DNA of 64,000 nt from CAIZQW01 sp942493055 (GTDB taxonomy: Bacteria > Verrucomicrobiota > Kiritimatiellia > RFP12 > UBA1067), in NCBI GenBank assembly GCA_942493055.1, contig OW818680.1:5270001-5334000 (forward strand), in the 5' to 3' direction. The first letter of the stretch is position 1, and each line of letters starts with the position of its first letter. Shown here in pieces: positions 1 through 7,485 of the stretch. The notes beneath the pieces are model-generated. The model did no database searches. It was given only the letters and a program-made list of their open reading frames with translations, and had not been told where the DNA came from. The translations under genes were made by a program, and so were the position numbers.

Positions 1-1412
1 GAGACGCGGAAGAGCGGACGGCACCAGCCCCAGCCTGAAAAAATTTCACGCGACATGATGTAGCGTATGGGACGCTGGGTCACGGACTGAAGAATGGTCG
101 CATCACCGTAGGCGGTGTGGTTGGCCACGAGTAAAGCGCCCCCTTCGCGCGGCAGATTTTCAAGGCCGTGGACCTCGACGCGGTATAAGAGGCGTGTGAG
201 ACGTGAGACGAAAAAGCGCAAGGCGTGGTCAGGGAGGCGATAGAGTGTCCATAAGGCGACGAGGGCTCCGATCCCACCTGTAATCAGCATACAGGCTTGA
301 GCACCCAGGTGAAGGATGTCGGTGAGAAGATAAAAGAGTCCGGAGGCAGCCACCATCGCGCTGAAACTCCAAAATTCGATTGCACCGAAGATCTCGCCAC
401 GGTTATGCGCAGGCGACTGTCCTTGCAGATAGGCGGTCAGCGGCACGATACACAGGCCGGAGGTGATGCCTGTCGAGACGAGCCAGAAGCCGAGCAAGAT
501 AGGATGGTGGGTCGAGCCCAGTCCCAAGAGGGAGAGGGAGAGTCCGAGCGCCCCGACAGGAATGAGCCCCGCCTCGATGGCATGGGGGGAGAGCCTCCCC
601 GAGATCCATGCGCCCAGCATGATCCCGATGGCCACCAGCAGGAAGAGGTAGCCGCTGGCTTCCACGGAGAGCGAAACAATGTCACGCGCATAGATCACGA
701 GGTTCTGCTGGAAGAGGGCTGAGATGCCTGAGAAGACGATCGACCCGTATGCCGCGCGCTTCAGCCAGACATGCGGCGTCAGGGATCGCATGGCGCGAAG
801 CGCGTCAGGAAGGATCCAAGGCGAGGCAGCCGAAACACGGTTGGCTGCCGGCGTCTGCGGTAAGCGGTAGGCGCAGAGCAAGCCCGTGATTGAGCAGGCA
901 ACGCAGATCGCCAGCACCGTCGCATAGTTCAGATGCAGGACCGTGATCGCCAGGGAGGGCAGGAAGAGTCCGAGGATGATGGCCAGATAGGTGAAGGCTG
1001 TCATCTTGCTGTTGGCTTGGGGGAGCGCCTCTTTGGTCACCAGTTCCGGCACGATGCCGCGCTTCACAGGACCGAAGAAGGCGCTCTGCGCTGCGAGCAG
1101 GAAGAGGATGCCGAGCATCGGGAAGGCTCGTCCCGAGTAGAGCGCGGGAAAGGCCAGCACCAACAGGATCAGTTCTGTCCATTTCACGATCACGACCAGA
1201 TTACGCTTGCTGTAACGGTCCGTCAATGCGCCTGCCCAGTTTGAGAAGAGGATGAACGGGATGACCAGCAGGGCCGAGGCGAGTGCTAGGGTCGGCGACA
1301 GTTCCCGGTTCAGGGCGCTGACGAGATAGATCACGGTCAGCATCTTAAACGTATTGTCAATCAGCGCGCCGATCGCCTGAGTGATGTTTAGCCATAAGAA
1401 GTGTCTTGTCAT
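1..1412 (-). CDS. LplT-like MFS transporter fused to PlsC acyltransferase (partial, C-terminus off window)
   Basis: Reading the minus strand from the ATG at 1412 gives about 470 codons without a stop, running off the left edge. The first ~390 residues are a series of hydrophobic segments of the major facilitator type; an early segment has NITQAIGALIDNTFK and a loop DRYSKRN, as in LplT-like lysophospholipid flippases. Near residue 415 the sequence becomes a glycerolipid acyltransferase: H432 and D437 form the HX4D motif (NHTAYGD) of PlsC enzymes. The known relatives are Aas/LplT fusions, which flip lysophospholipid inward and re-acylate it at the inner membrane. A third acyl-ACP synthetase domain may follow outside the window. 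The start lies 5 bp after the stop of the small membrane protein upstream, so the two are probably co-transcribed. Confidence in the fold is high; the substrate is inferred. Confidence 0.85.
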   Translation of the reverse strand, partial: MTRHFLWLNITQAIGALIDNTFKMLTVIYLVSALNRELSPTLALASALLVIPFILFSNWAGALTDRYSKRNLVVIVKWTELILLVLAFPALYSGRAFPMLGILFLLAAQSAFFGPVKRGIVPELVTKEALPQANSKMTAFTYLAIILGLFLPSLAITVLHLNYATVLAICVACSITGLLCAYRLPQTPAANRVSAASPWILPDALRAMRSLTPHVWLKRAAYGSIVFSGISALFQQNLVIYARDIVSLSVEASGYLFLLVAIGIMLGAWISGRLSPHAIEAGLIPVGALGLSLSLLGLGSTHHPILLGFWLVSTGITSGLCIVPLTAYLQGQSPAHNRGEIFGAIEFWSFSAMVAASGLFYLLTDILHLGAQACMLITGGIGALVALWTLYRLPDHALRFFVSRLTRLLYRVEVHGLENLPREGGALLVANHTAYGDATILQSVTQRPIRYIMSREIFSGWGWCRPLFRV

Positions 1413-1417
1413 GGTGG

Positions 1418-1834
1418 TTACTGTACCTTTCCTTTGCCGTTTCTGCGAACGAAAAATTCGATTATTCCGATGATTCCCGCAACAACGGAAGTGATCATCG
1501 TCGCGATTATCGGAATGAAGACCAATCCGATCGCAGCCTGGGCATCTGACGCAAGATCGTAGTCATGATGCCAGAATCCAAGCAATGCCGTCGTAACGAC
1601 GATCAAAAGAACAAACGTGACCGGAATCCATTTACGGAGCAAGAAGGCCGCAATCAGCGGAATGGCTGGCAATGATGCGAAAATGCCGAAAAAGATCAGT
1701 CCTAAAATGAGATGGTCGTTGTTGTCTGGAAGATACTGAGCCACCCAATCAAGCCCGCGCCAGATCCTGCAGGCGTACGGAATAATATTCACGTACAAAA
1801 GGATGATCCCTGAACCTATGATTGCTTTTTTCAT
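1418..1834 (-). CDS. Small integral membrane protein, unknown function
   Basis: A 138-residue protein with about four hydrophobic helices (residues ~5-20, 43-67, 70-87 and 101-128) and a basic C-terminal tail (RRNGKGK), which suggests a cytoplasmic C-terminus. I recognise no family. It starts with MKKA and sits directly upstream of the LplT-PlsC gene on the same strand with only 5 bp between them, so a role in the envelope or lipid metabolism is possible but is only inferred from position. Confidence 0.6.
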   Translation of the reverse strand: MKKAIIGSGIILLYVNIIPYACRIWRGLDWVAQYLPDNNDHLILGLIFFGIFASLPAIPLIAAFLLRKWIPVTFVLLIVVTTALLGFWHHDYDLASDAQAAIGLVFIPIIATMITSVVAGIIGIIEFFVRRNGKGKVQ

Positions 1835-1983
1835 CTGATGATTCTCTTTCTCTGTTGGATTTCACGTTTCGATTCATCTTTTATAATGCAAGGAACGTGC
1901 CATCAGGCGAAAGCTCGCGCATCGTTGAAAATGAAAGGGTTACGACTTAAAAAGAGGATCGATAAAAACTGATTAGACATTTT

Positions 1984-2002
1984 ATGTATAATCATGATAC
2001 AT
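1984..2002. promoter_or_regulatory. 19-bp near-perfect palindrome over a -10 box
   Basis: Arms ATGTAT (1984-1989) and ATACAT (1997-2002) flank a short centre; only one pair in the 19-mer mismatches. It covers a TATAAT at 1987-1992, eighteen bases before the ATG of the sigma54-type activator. A dyad over a -10 box is the usual arrangement for a repressor or autoregulator, so the gene probably controls itself or is controlled here. No good -35 is visible at 16-18 bp. Confidence 0.5.
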
Positions 2003-2009
2003 TAAATGC

Positions 2010-3482
2010 ATGAAAAAAGAAAAAACGCTCTCCCCGGAGGATCGGCAGTTCTTTGAGGCGGTCAGGCAATGCGCCTTTACTAATCCCTTCACGGACGAGC
2101 GGCGCGAGGCTGATCTGCGTGCCATCGGAATGGAGACTGGCGACTGGGACGCGGCGTTGAAAGGACTCCTCTTGGAATTGGAACGGAGGATGCAACGGCT
2201 GTTTCCCGCTCCAGGCCGCTGGGAAAGGGGGCTTCTTGACACACGTGAACAGGAACTGGTGATGTCAGGCGTGCTCTTCAGTCTGTTTCATCGGCGCATG
2301 CCGGAGTTTGACGCGTTGATCCGCCAGCAGATCAAGGCGGGGGATGCGCTGTGCGAAGCGCCTTTCACGGCTGAGGTTGTTGAGGATCTTCTGCGATACG
2401 GATTTTCGCGCGAGGAGGCTGAGCAGTACATCGGCATCTTTTATCAGATGCGGCGCGCCTTTTATTTCATCTCCAATGGCCTCGTGGGTGAAAGCCCCTG
2501 CATGAAGCACCTTCGAAAACGACTCTGGGATAATATTTTCACGCACGACATCCGCTGGTATGTGCGCGGACTCTGGAATCGGATGGAAGATTTTTCGACG
2601 TTGCTGCTTGGCGAGACAGGCACAGGCAAGGGTGCTGTTGCCGCAGCGCTGGGGCGTTCCGGCTTTATTCCCTTTCTTTCGGCGCGTCGATGCTTTGCCG
2701 AGAGCTTTACACGCGCGTTTGTGTCGATCAACCTGTCGCAATTCTCAGAGACGCTGATTGAGTCCGAGTTGTTCGGCCATCGCAAGGGTGCCTTCTCAGG
2801 CGCAGTCGAGCAGCACGAGGGTGTCTTCGCGCGGTGCAGTCCGCATGGTGCGATTTTTTTGGATGAAATCGGCGACGCCTCCGAACCGATTCAGATCAAA
2901 CTGTTGCAGGTGTTGCAGCAGCGCACCTTCTCGCCTGTGGGGAGCCATGAGGTCTGCCGATTCAAAGGGCGTGTCATCGCTGCGACGAACCGTGATCTCC
3001 ATGCCTTGCGACGGGAAGGAACATTCCGTGATGACTTCTTCTACCGGCTTTGCTCGGATCAGATTGAGTTGCCGACGTTGCGGTTGCGGCTTCAAGAGTC
3101 GCCTTCAGAGTTGGATGCCTTGGTCCGCCACATGCTGGTGCGGCTTGGGGGTGATGCGGATACTGGGACGCTCTCCGCTGTTTTGGAAGCGCTTGAAAAA
3201 GGGGTCGGACGTGACTATGCCTGGCCAGGCAATGTGCGCGAACTGGAGCAGGCCGTGCGCTGCATTTTGCTGACAGGCGCCTATCGAGGGGACAACAATA
3301 CGGCTCCAGGTGAGGCTGGCTGGGTGGCTGCGCTCACGCGGGGCGAGCTGTCAGCGCAAGAAGTGATGGCCGGCTATTGTCAACAGCTCTTCCGACGTCA
3401 CGCGAGCTATGGCGAAGTCGCCCGACGCACCGGCCTCGACTGGCGCACTGTCAAAAAATATGTGGAGTCAACCAAAGCGTAA
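2010..3482 (+). CDS. Sigma54-dependent transcriptional activator (AAA+), GAFSGA variant
   Basis: 490 residues. Residues 1-190 form an N-terminal region I do not recognise; it has no receiver, PAS or GAF motif. The AAA+ core follows: Walker A GETGTGKG at 201-208, the sigma54-contact loop as GAFSGA at 260-265 (normally GAFTGA), Walker B GAIFLDEIGD from 280, and WPGNVREL in the C-terminal part of the module. A Fis-like helix-turn-helix (SYGEVARRTGLDWRTVKKYV) closes the protein. Such proteins bind upstream sites and use ATP to open sigma54 promoters. The Thr-to-Ser change in the loop is conservative and may keep activity. No clear ribosome-binding site precedes the ATG, and a palindrome overlies the -10 box. 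The target genes are unknown; the next gene downstream is 900 bp away beyond a repeat block. Confidence 0.85.
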   Translation: MKKEKTLSPEDRQFFEAVRQCAFTNPFTDERREADLRAIGMETGDWDAALKGLLLELERRMQRLFPAPGRWERGLLDTREQELVMSGVLFSLFHRRMPEFDALIRQQIKAGDALCEAPFTAEVVEDLLRYGFSREEAEQYIGIFYQMRRAFYFISNGLVGESPCMKHLRKRLWDNIFTHDIRWYVRGLWNRMEDFSTLLLGETGTGKGAVAAALGRSGFIPFLSARRCFAESFTRAFVSINLSQFSETLIESELFGHRKGAFSGAVEQHEGVFARCSPHGAIFLDEIGDASEPIQIKLLQVLQQRTFSPVGSHEVCRFKGRVIAATNRDLHALRREGTFRDDFFYRLCSDQIELPTLRLRLQESPSELDALVRHMLVRLGGDADTGTLSAVLEALEKGVGRDYAWPGNVRELEQAVRCILLTGAYRGDNNTAPGEAGWVAALTRGELSAQEVMAGYCQQLFRRHASYGEVARRTGLDWRTVKKYVESTKA

Positions 3483-3626
3483 ATCCTTGGGCGAATAGGC
3501 GTTTGGCCCAATGCCACTAACTTTTTATGGCACTAAAGTTTTGTAACTCACTCTATTGCATAAGCTATTGGCATTTATAATGCATGTACATAAGAAATTG
3601 TTTTTCGCAAAGATCGCTATAAGGTT

Positions 3627-3683
3627 CTTGCACGGAAAGCCCCCGCAAGTGGCGGAATACCGCCGGGGCTTATCTCGTGCAAG
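3627..3683. ncRNA. Compound hairpin, possible small structured RNA
   Basis: Three nested stems fit together: CTTGCACG (3627-3634) with CGTGCAAG (3676-3683), AAGCCCC (3637-3643) with GGGGCTT (3665-3671), and GGCGG (3651-3655) with CCGCC (3660-3664) closing an AATA loop, with a 7-base bulge on the 5' side. A TATAAT lies 46 bases upstream (3576-3581). This would be a very stable RNA, but it may equally be a DNA repeat; no family is recognised. Confidence 0.3.
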
Positions 3684-3753
3684 CACCTGAGCTGCGTTTG
3701 ACTTTAAGGACAGAGCTTCGTGCGACCACTCAGTGGAAGCACGAGGTTAAAAG

Positions 3754-3801
3754 GGGAGGGCGGTCGGATCGACCGCCGGACGGCGACCCGCCGTCCCTCC
3801 C
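3754..3801. repeat. Twin-hairpin repeat, loops GGATC and GACCC
   Basis: Clamp GGGAG (3754-3758) pairs with CTCCC (3797-3801). Inside are two abutting 7-bp hairpins: GGCGGTC/GACCGCC with loop GGATC (3766-3770), and GGACGGC/GCCGTCC with loop GACCC (3785-3789). The loops pair at 4 of 5 positions. Same plan as the repeats at 15549, 32429 and 43036. Confidence 0.6.
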
Positions 3802-4305
3802 GTCTTCTCAATCAGTCACGCGGTCAATCGGGCGAGTCAACGGCGCGCTCGGCGATCGCGCCCTACCATACTTTGCGTCTGGCTCGTGCAACGCATGGTA
3901 GGGACGGTTCGCCGAACCGTCCGCAGGGCCTTGGAGGGCCACGCTCTGTCGTGGCCGCGGGAGTGAACGTGGCATGAAAGTGTAGCGAAAAGTTAGTGAC
4001 ATTGGGCAAGATGCCCGCGCTCCTTTGAGGGCAGCAATAGAAGGGAGCGTGGGCGCCTGCCACGCCGTTTTATTCGCCGTAGCGGAGCGTAGGAGGAAGC
4101 CTTTGGCGTAGGCGGGTCCCGCCCGCATGAAAGAGGCGGGGCATTCTTGTCCGTCCCCCTGTTGGCACTATGAAAAGTTAGTGGCATTGGGCGTCCACGC
4201 CTGTTCACTGGCCACGCTCATTCATCCCCCGCAGGCGACTCAACAACCCCTTTAAAGTTGGCCATAATGTTTAGCATTTTATGCAACATGCGGCGAAATT
4301 TTCGC

Positions 4306-4334
4306 TTGCGCTGAATTCCCGATCGTCCTATACT
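4306..4334 (+). promoter_or_regulatory. Sigma70-type promoter of the lipoprotein gene
   Basis: TTGCGC (4306-4311), a 17-bp spacer and TATACT (4329-4334), followed by a ~55-base leader holding a small hairpin (AATAGC/GCTATT, 4342-4360) and the ribosome-binding site AAGGAG before the ATG at 4396. Confidence 0.55.
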
Positions 4335-4395
4335 TGCCGCAAATAGCATAAAACGCTATTCGTTGGATCAATGAACAGAACATGAAGGAGAAAAT

Positions 4396-4749
4396 ATGCG
4401 AACTATGATGGCGCTAGTTGTTCTCGTGATGTTGGTATCATGCACAAGAGCTCCAACACCACCTCAGCTCAGTGGGAAATGGACTGGCGTCGATTGGGGG
4501 AACGTGACACTCGACGGGTTGAATGGTAAGTACTCCGACACGTATGGAACCGCTCCTGGGCTTATCCACCTAACGGCACTAACCAACGGCACGTATTCCG
4601 GAACATGGTCAGAGGGAACTCTTCGATTTGGCACCTTAGAGGTGAGGTTCGACGGGCCAGATGCTCTTACTGGCACGTGGACAGCGGATCCCAAGTCCGA
4701 GAAGAAAGCCAAAGACGGCGACCGCATTCGGTGGACCAGGATGAAATGA
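4396..4749 (+). CDS. Small lipoprotein of unknown function
   Basis: 117 residues. The N-terminus is a lipoprotein signal: a hydrophobic stretch ending in LVSC, with Cys16 as the likely lipid-modified residue. The mature part is rich in Gly, Thr and Trp (GKWTGVDWG, GTYSGTWSEG, LTGTWTADP), a pattern of short beta-strands like small secreted beta-barrel domains. I recognise no family. The start is fixed by AAGGAG just upstream and by the signal sequence. It ends 78 bp before the next gene on the same strand and may share its transcript. Confidence 0.6.
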   Translation: MRTMMALVVLVMLVSCTRAPTPPQLSGKWTGVDWGNVTLDGLNGKYSDTYGTAPGLIHLTALTNGTYSGTWSEGTLRFGTLEVRFDGPDALTGTWTADPKSEKKAKDGDRIRWTRMK

Positions 4750-4827
4750 TCCAACAACACCTCCGACCGTATTGCTCGCCCGCCGCAGGTTCGCAAACGA
4801 TCAAGGTGATCGTTATGCACGAAGACA

Positions 4828-5319
4828 ATGAATCTGAGACTAAAGAGAAGACATTGGATTAACATTGGGGCGTCTTCGACCGTCTTGCTCCTGTATTTCG
4901 GGTTCTATCTCCATTATCGAATCAACCATACGTTCATACACCGTGCTGGAGGATACGCCGCCTATTCGGATCGTCGTCCATACCGGGACACCAATCACTT
5001 TATCGAGCCAAGCCAAGTGGCAGATGGTCCTGAGATCTTTGCAGGTGTGATGTTTGTCGCGGCCGCTGCGTCACAAACGAACGACCTTCGTGATGAAGAC
5101 GTGGGCAAGATGCTGTCGGGCGCAGTGCAGGAGGTTGAAAAATTACAAAAGAGAAGGGAGAGGCTATTTCTCCTCTTTGAACCTGCTGCTTTTCTCGAAA
5201 CGCTGGTCTGGAAGATCAGCGACCCTAACCCTCTAGCCAGAAGATGTAAGGATGCAGAACAACGAACGGCACCACTACCTCTGGCCCCGCGGCCGGGGAC
5301 GTCGCACGGTGCGCGCTGA
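4828..5319 (+). CDS. Single-helix membrane protein, unknown function
   Basis: 163 residues with a basic N-terminus (NLRLKRRHW), one clear transmembrane helix (about residues 12-30) and a hydrophilic remainder, including a charged helical stretch (EVEKLQKRRERLF). No family recognised. The last ~25 residues are Pro- and Arg-rich and come from GC-rich sequence with short hairpins (near 5279-5315), so the true C-terminus may have been changed by a repeat. The start has no convincing ribosome-binding site. Treat as probable. Confidence 0.4.
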   Translation: MNLRLKRRHWINIGASSTVLLLYFGFYLHYRINHTFIHRAGGYAAYSDRRPYRDTNHFIEPSQVADGPEIFAGVMFVAAAASQTNDLRDEDVGKMLSGAVQEVEKLQKRRERLFLLFEPAAFLETLVWKISDPNPLARRCKDAEQRTAPLPLAPRPGTSHGAR

Positions 5320-5371
5320 CGTTCTTCCGGGAGATGAAAAACACCTCTCACTGAACCCTGCCCCGTAAAAA

Positions 5372-6991
5372 TTATAGCTGCCTCAAGAGTGCATCATCTA
5401 GGACTTGATGAATACGGACGTCTCCGAGGGCCGCGGGCAGGGAGAAGCGGATCTTCCCGTTTGCTGTCTTCTTGTCGCGCAGCATGGCATCGATGAGCTG
5501 GTTGCAGGAGAGCCCCTGAGGCAAGGTTGTTGGAAGTCCGACAGCGGCAAAAAGCGCGGCGACCTGATCTGCAAAGCCAGGCGCGGCAAGGCCCGCCTTT
5601 TCAGCGAGGCGCGCCTCGACAACCGTTCCGATGGCAACAGCTTCGCCATGCAACATCGTGAAGTTGGCGTGGTGCTCAACCGCGTGTCCTATTGTGTGTC
5701 CGAGATTCAATGCGGCCCGGATGTTTTTTTCGTAGGGGTCCTTGATGATGGTCTTGACCTTCACGGCCAATGAACGCGCAACGAGCGGGATCAGGCTTTT
5801 GGCATCCGCTGCAGCACTGCACGGACGTGACGCATCCGCTGTCTTGCAGCAGGCGAAACGCTCCAGCAGTGGAATCAGGCCCGGATCGCCGATGATGGCG
5901 TGCTTGATGGTCTCCGCGAGTCCGCAGCGGAGTTCCGCCACGGGTAGGGTGGCCAGCGTTGAGGTATCGATAAAGACCGCAGAAGGCGCATGGAAGGCGC
6001 CGACGAGGTTCTTGCCCTCGGGCAGGTCTGCACCGGTCTTGCCGCCGATCCCTGAGTCCACCATGGCCAGTAAGGTCGTCGGAAGGTTGATCCAGCGGAT
6101 GCCGCGCATCCACATGGACGCTGCAAAGCCTGTGAGGTCACCGACCACGCCACCGCCGAGTGCGATGACTGTGTGGTTGCGTTCAAGTCCGGCTTTTGCA
6201 AACGCGCTGAGTATCGTTGCGACGGTTGCAAGGGTCTTGGTCGCTTCGCCAGCAGGGATTGCGAAGCTTGAGGCAGCGATGCCGACGTCCTGAAGGGCTT
6301 GAACCACGCGCGGACCATAGAGCGAAATCGTGTTTGTGTCGCCGACAACAACAGTCTTCTTGCCAATATCAAGCGCTTCAATGTGCTTGCCGAGCTGGTC
6401 GATCAGATCCGCTCCGACTACGACGTCATACGGTTTGCCCATGCCGGAGACGTGATAGAGGCCGAGTACCGCTTGGACGCGGTCCGCTGTCTCATCAGGG
6501 GATCCGGTTCCGACCACGACACGATAGGGGAAGGAACCATAATGTTCTGCGCGTTCCGAGAGCAGTTGCGCGATCGGCTTGCCCTTGCCGGGTGCGATCG
6601 GTTGCGCGCAGTCTGTCTTGACGGCCAGCAAGGGACGCAGGTTAGGCTTGTTGGCGATGCGCTGTTCCAGGATCGACAGGCTGACATCCAGGAAGAGAAT
6701 GGTTCCCTTGGACTCTGCAAAGGCGCGGCATTCAGGGTTGAGCAAGGCGCCGCCGCCCAGGCTGATGATGCAGGGCTCGACGTCAGCCGCGGCATCTTTC
6801 AGTGCGCGTTGTTCACGGATGCGGAAGCCAGCCTCGCCCTCCGCTGCAAAGATGTCACGGATGAGCATCCGCGCGCTGGCTTCAATGGTTTGATCCACGT
6901 CAATGAGTTTGCGTTCCAGCCGCTCGCTGAGGATGTTTCCGAGGGTTGACTTGCCGCTGCCCGGAGGACCGTATAGAAAGATGTGCGCCAT
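5372..6991 (-). CDS. aroKB: Shikimate kinase / 3-dehydroquinate synthase fusion
   Basis: 539 residues from the ATG at 6991. Residues 1-175 are shikimate kinase: P-loop GPPGSGKST near residue 8, the D-V-D motif (LIDVDQTIE) and the shikimate-binding SLGGGALL. The rest is 3-dehydroquinate synthase: NAD-binding GGGVVGDLTGF, DSGIGGKTG, the zinc-site Glu in GLAETIKHA and HTIGHAVEHH. Together they catalyse steps 2 and 5 of the shikimate pathway in the cytoplasm. A longer frame from 7018 adds nine residues, but the P-loop position and an AAGG element favour 6991. There are small insertions in the kinase (near TDCAQPIAPGK) and in the synthase (a Cys/Ala-rich loop after LLERF). aroC is encoded about 27 kb away. 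Identity is certain; the start is likely. Confidence 0.95.
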   Translation of the reverse strand: MAHIFLYGPPGSGKSTLGNILSERLERKLIDVDQTIEASARMLIRDIFAAEGEAGFRIREQRALKDAAADVEPCIISLGGGALLNPECRAFAESKGTILFLDVSLSILEQRIANKPNLRPLLAVKTDCAQPIAPGKGKPIAQLLSERAEHYGSFPYRVVVGTGSPDETADRVQAVLGLYHVSGMGKPYDVVVGADLIDQLGKHIEALDIGKKTVVVGDTNTISLYGPRVVQALQDVGIAASSFAIPAGEATKTLATVATILSAFAKAGLERNHTVIALGGGVVGDLTGFAASMWMRGIRWINLPTTLLAMVDSGIGGKTGADLPEGKNLVGAFHAPSAVFIDTSTLATLPVAELRCGLAETIKHAIIGDPGLIPLLERFACCKTADASRPCSAAADAKSLIPLVARSLAVKVKTIIKDPYEKNIRAALNLGHTIGHAVEHHANFTMLHGEAVAIGTVVEARLAEKAGLAAPGFADQVAALFAAVGLPTTLPQGLSCNQLIDAMLRDKKTANGKIRFSLPAALGDVRIHQVLDDALLRQL

Positions 6992-7087
6992 AGTTTTTAT
7001 CTGCCTTTTAAAGGGCATTATGATGCCATGTTTGGGCTGATTCCGTCAACTGCGAAATCCGCCGGTACCCTTTCCTGCCGACGGGGA

Positions 7088-7245
7088 TAAGGTGGCAGAG
7101 CCGCCTGCCACGCCGGAGCCTTGGCGAAGGCGGGCCCATGCTCTGTGCGGGCAGGATGCCCACGCTCCCTTCTTAGGCAGCAATGGAAAGGAGCGTGGCC
7201 GTCCCGGCCGCCTCTTCATGCGGGCAAGATGCCCGCGCTCCTTTC
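7088..7245. repeat. Intergenic hairpin repeat cluster (GCGGGCAAGATGCCCGC family)
   Basis: The cluster opens with GATAAGGTGGC, as does the block at 20238. It has a 7-bp hairpin GTGGCAG/CTGCCAC (7092-7111), a GGGCA-GGA-TGCCC hairpin near 7150-7162, a stem CACGCTCC/GGAGCGTG around a loop containing GGCAGCAATGGAA, a GGCCG-TCC-CGGCC hairpin, and GCGGGCA-AGA-TGCCCGC at the end. The open frames here read as repeat translation (AGKMPAL-type peptides), not genes. The rest of 6992-7481 holds nothing but the promoter of the next gene. Confidence 0.7.
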
Positions 7246-7404
7246 AGGGCCCTTCCAAATTCTCGGACGCGATGACGCTCGTCCCTCCGATTTCCACTAT
7301 TGTAGGCTTTCTCTTCCTCCGCGCGGCTTTTGCAATAGAATTCTCAACAAATCCTGAAGATCAGCGCTTTGCCAAAAGGTGCAAAACTCTTGCCAGAATG
7401 TCCA

Positions 7405-7485
7405 TTGGCTTTTCTGAATTAATACGCTAATATATCAAGCATGAAAGCAGAAAATGCACGATCAATAAAGGTGAACAAGGTATGA
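7405..7485 (+). promoter_or_regulatory. Promoter and possible 14-codon leader ORF before the GH106 gene
   Basis: TTGGCT (7405-7410), a 17-bp spacer and TAATAT (7428-7433). An ATG at 7441, about where transcription would begin, opens a 14-codon frame (MKAENARSIKVNKV) whose TGA (7483-7485) overlaps the ATG of the glycosidase at 7482. This would allow coupled translation. The peptide shows no codon runs typical of attenuation. Confidence 0.35.

Larger units (their letters stand above)
3506..4192. repeat. Hairpin-rich block bounded by 20-bp inverted repeats
   Basis: The left end GCCCAATGCCACTAACTTTT (3506-3525) recurs inverted at the right end (perfect 20-mer, 4173-4192). A third, slightly diverged copy lies at 3987-4007 in the orientation of the right end. 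Between them are many strong hairpins and no gene: a compound stem at 3627-3683, a twin hairpin at 3754-3801, a 9-bp stem CCCTACCAT/ATGGTAGGG (about 3859-3903), a 9-bp stem GGACGGTTC/GAACCGTCC just after it, and a GGGCA-AGA-TGCCC hairpin near 4004-4016. The open frames in this block look like shadows of the repeats. The boundaries suggest a non-autonomous element or several nested ones. Confidence 0.6.

Noticed and set aside
4009..4208. Small ORFs with AGILPA/AGKMPAL-like peptides (also near 7120 and 20240)
   Set aside because: These peptides are translations of the hairpin repeats in several frames and recur wherever the repeat does.
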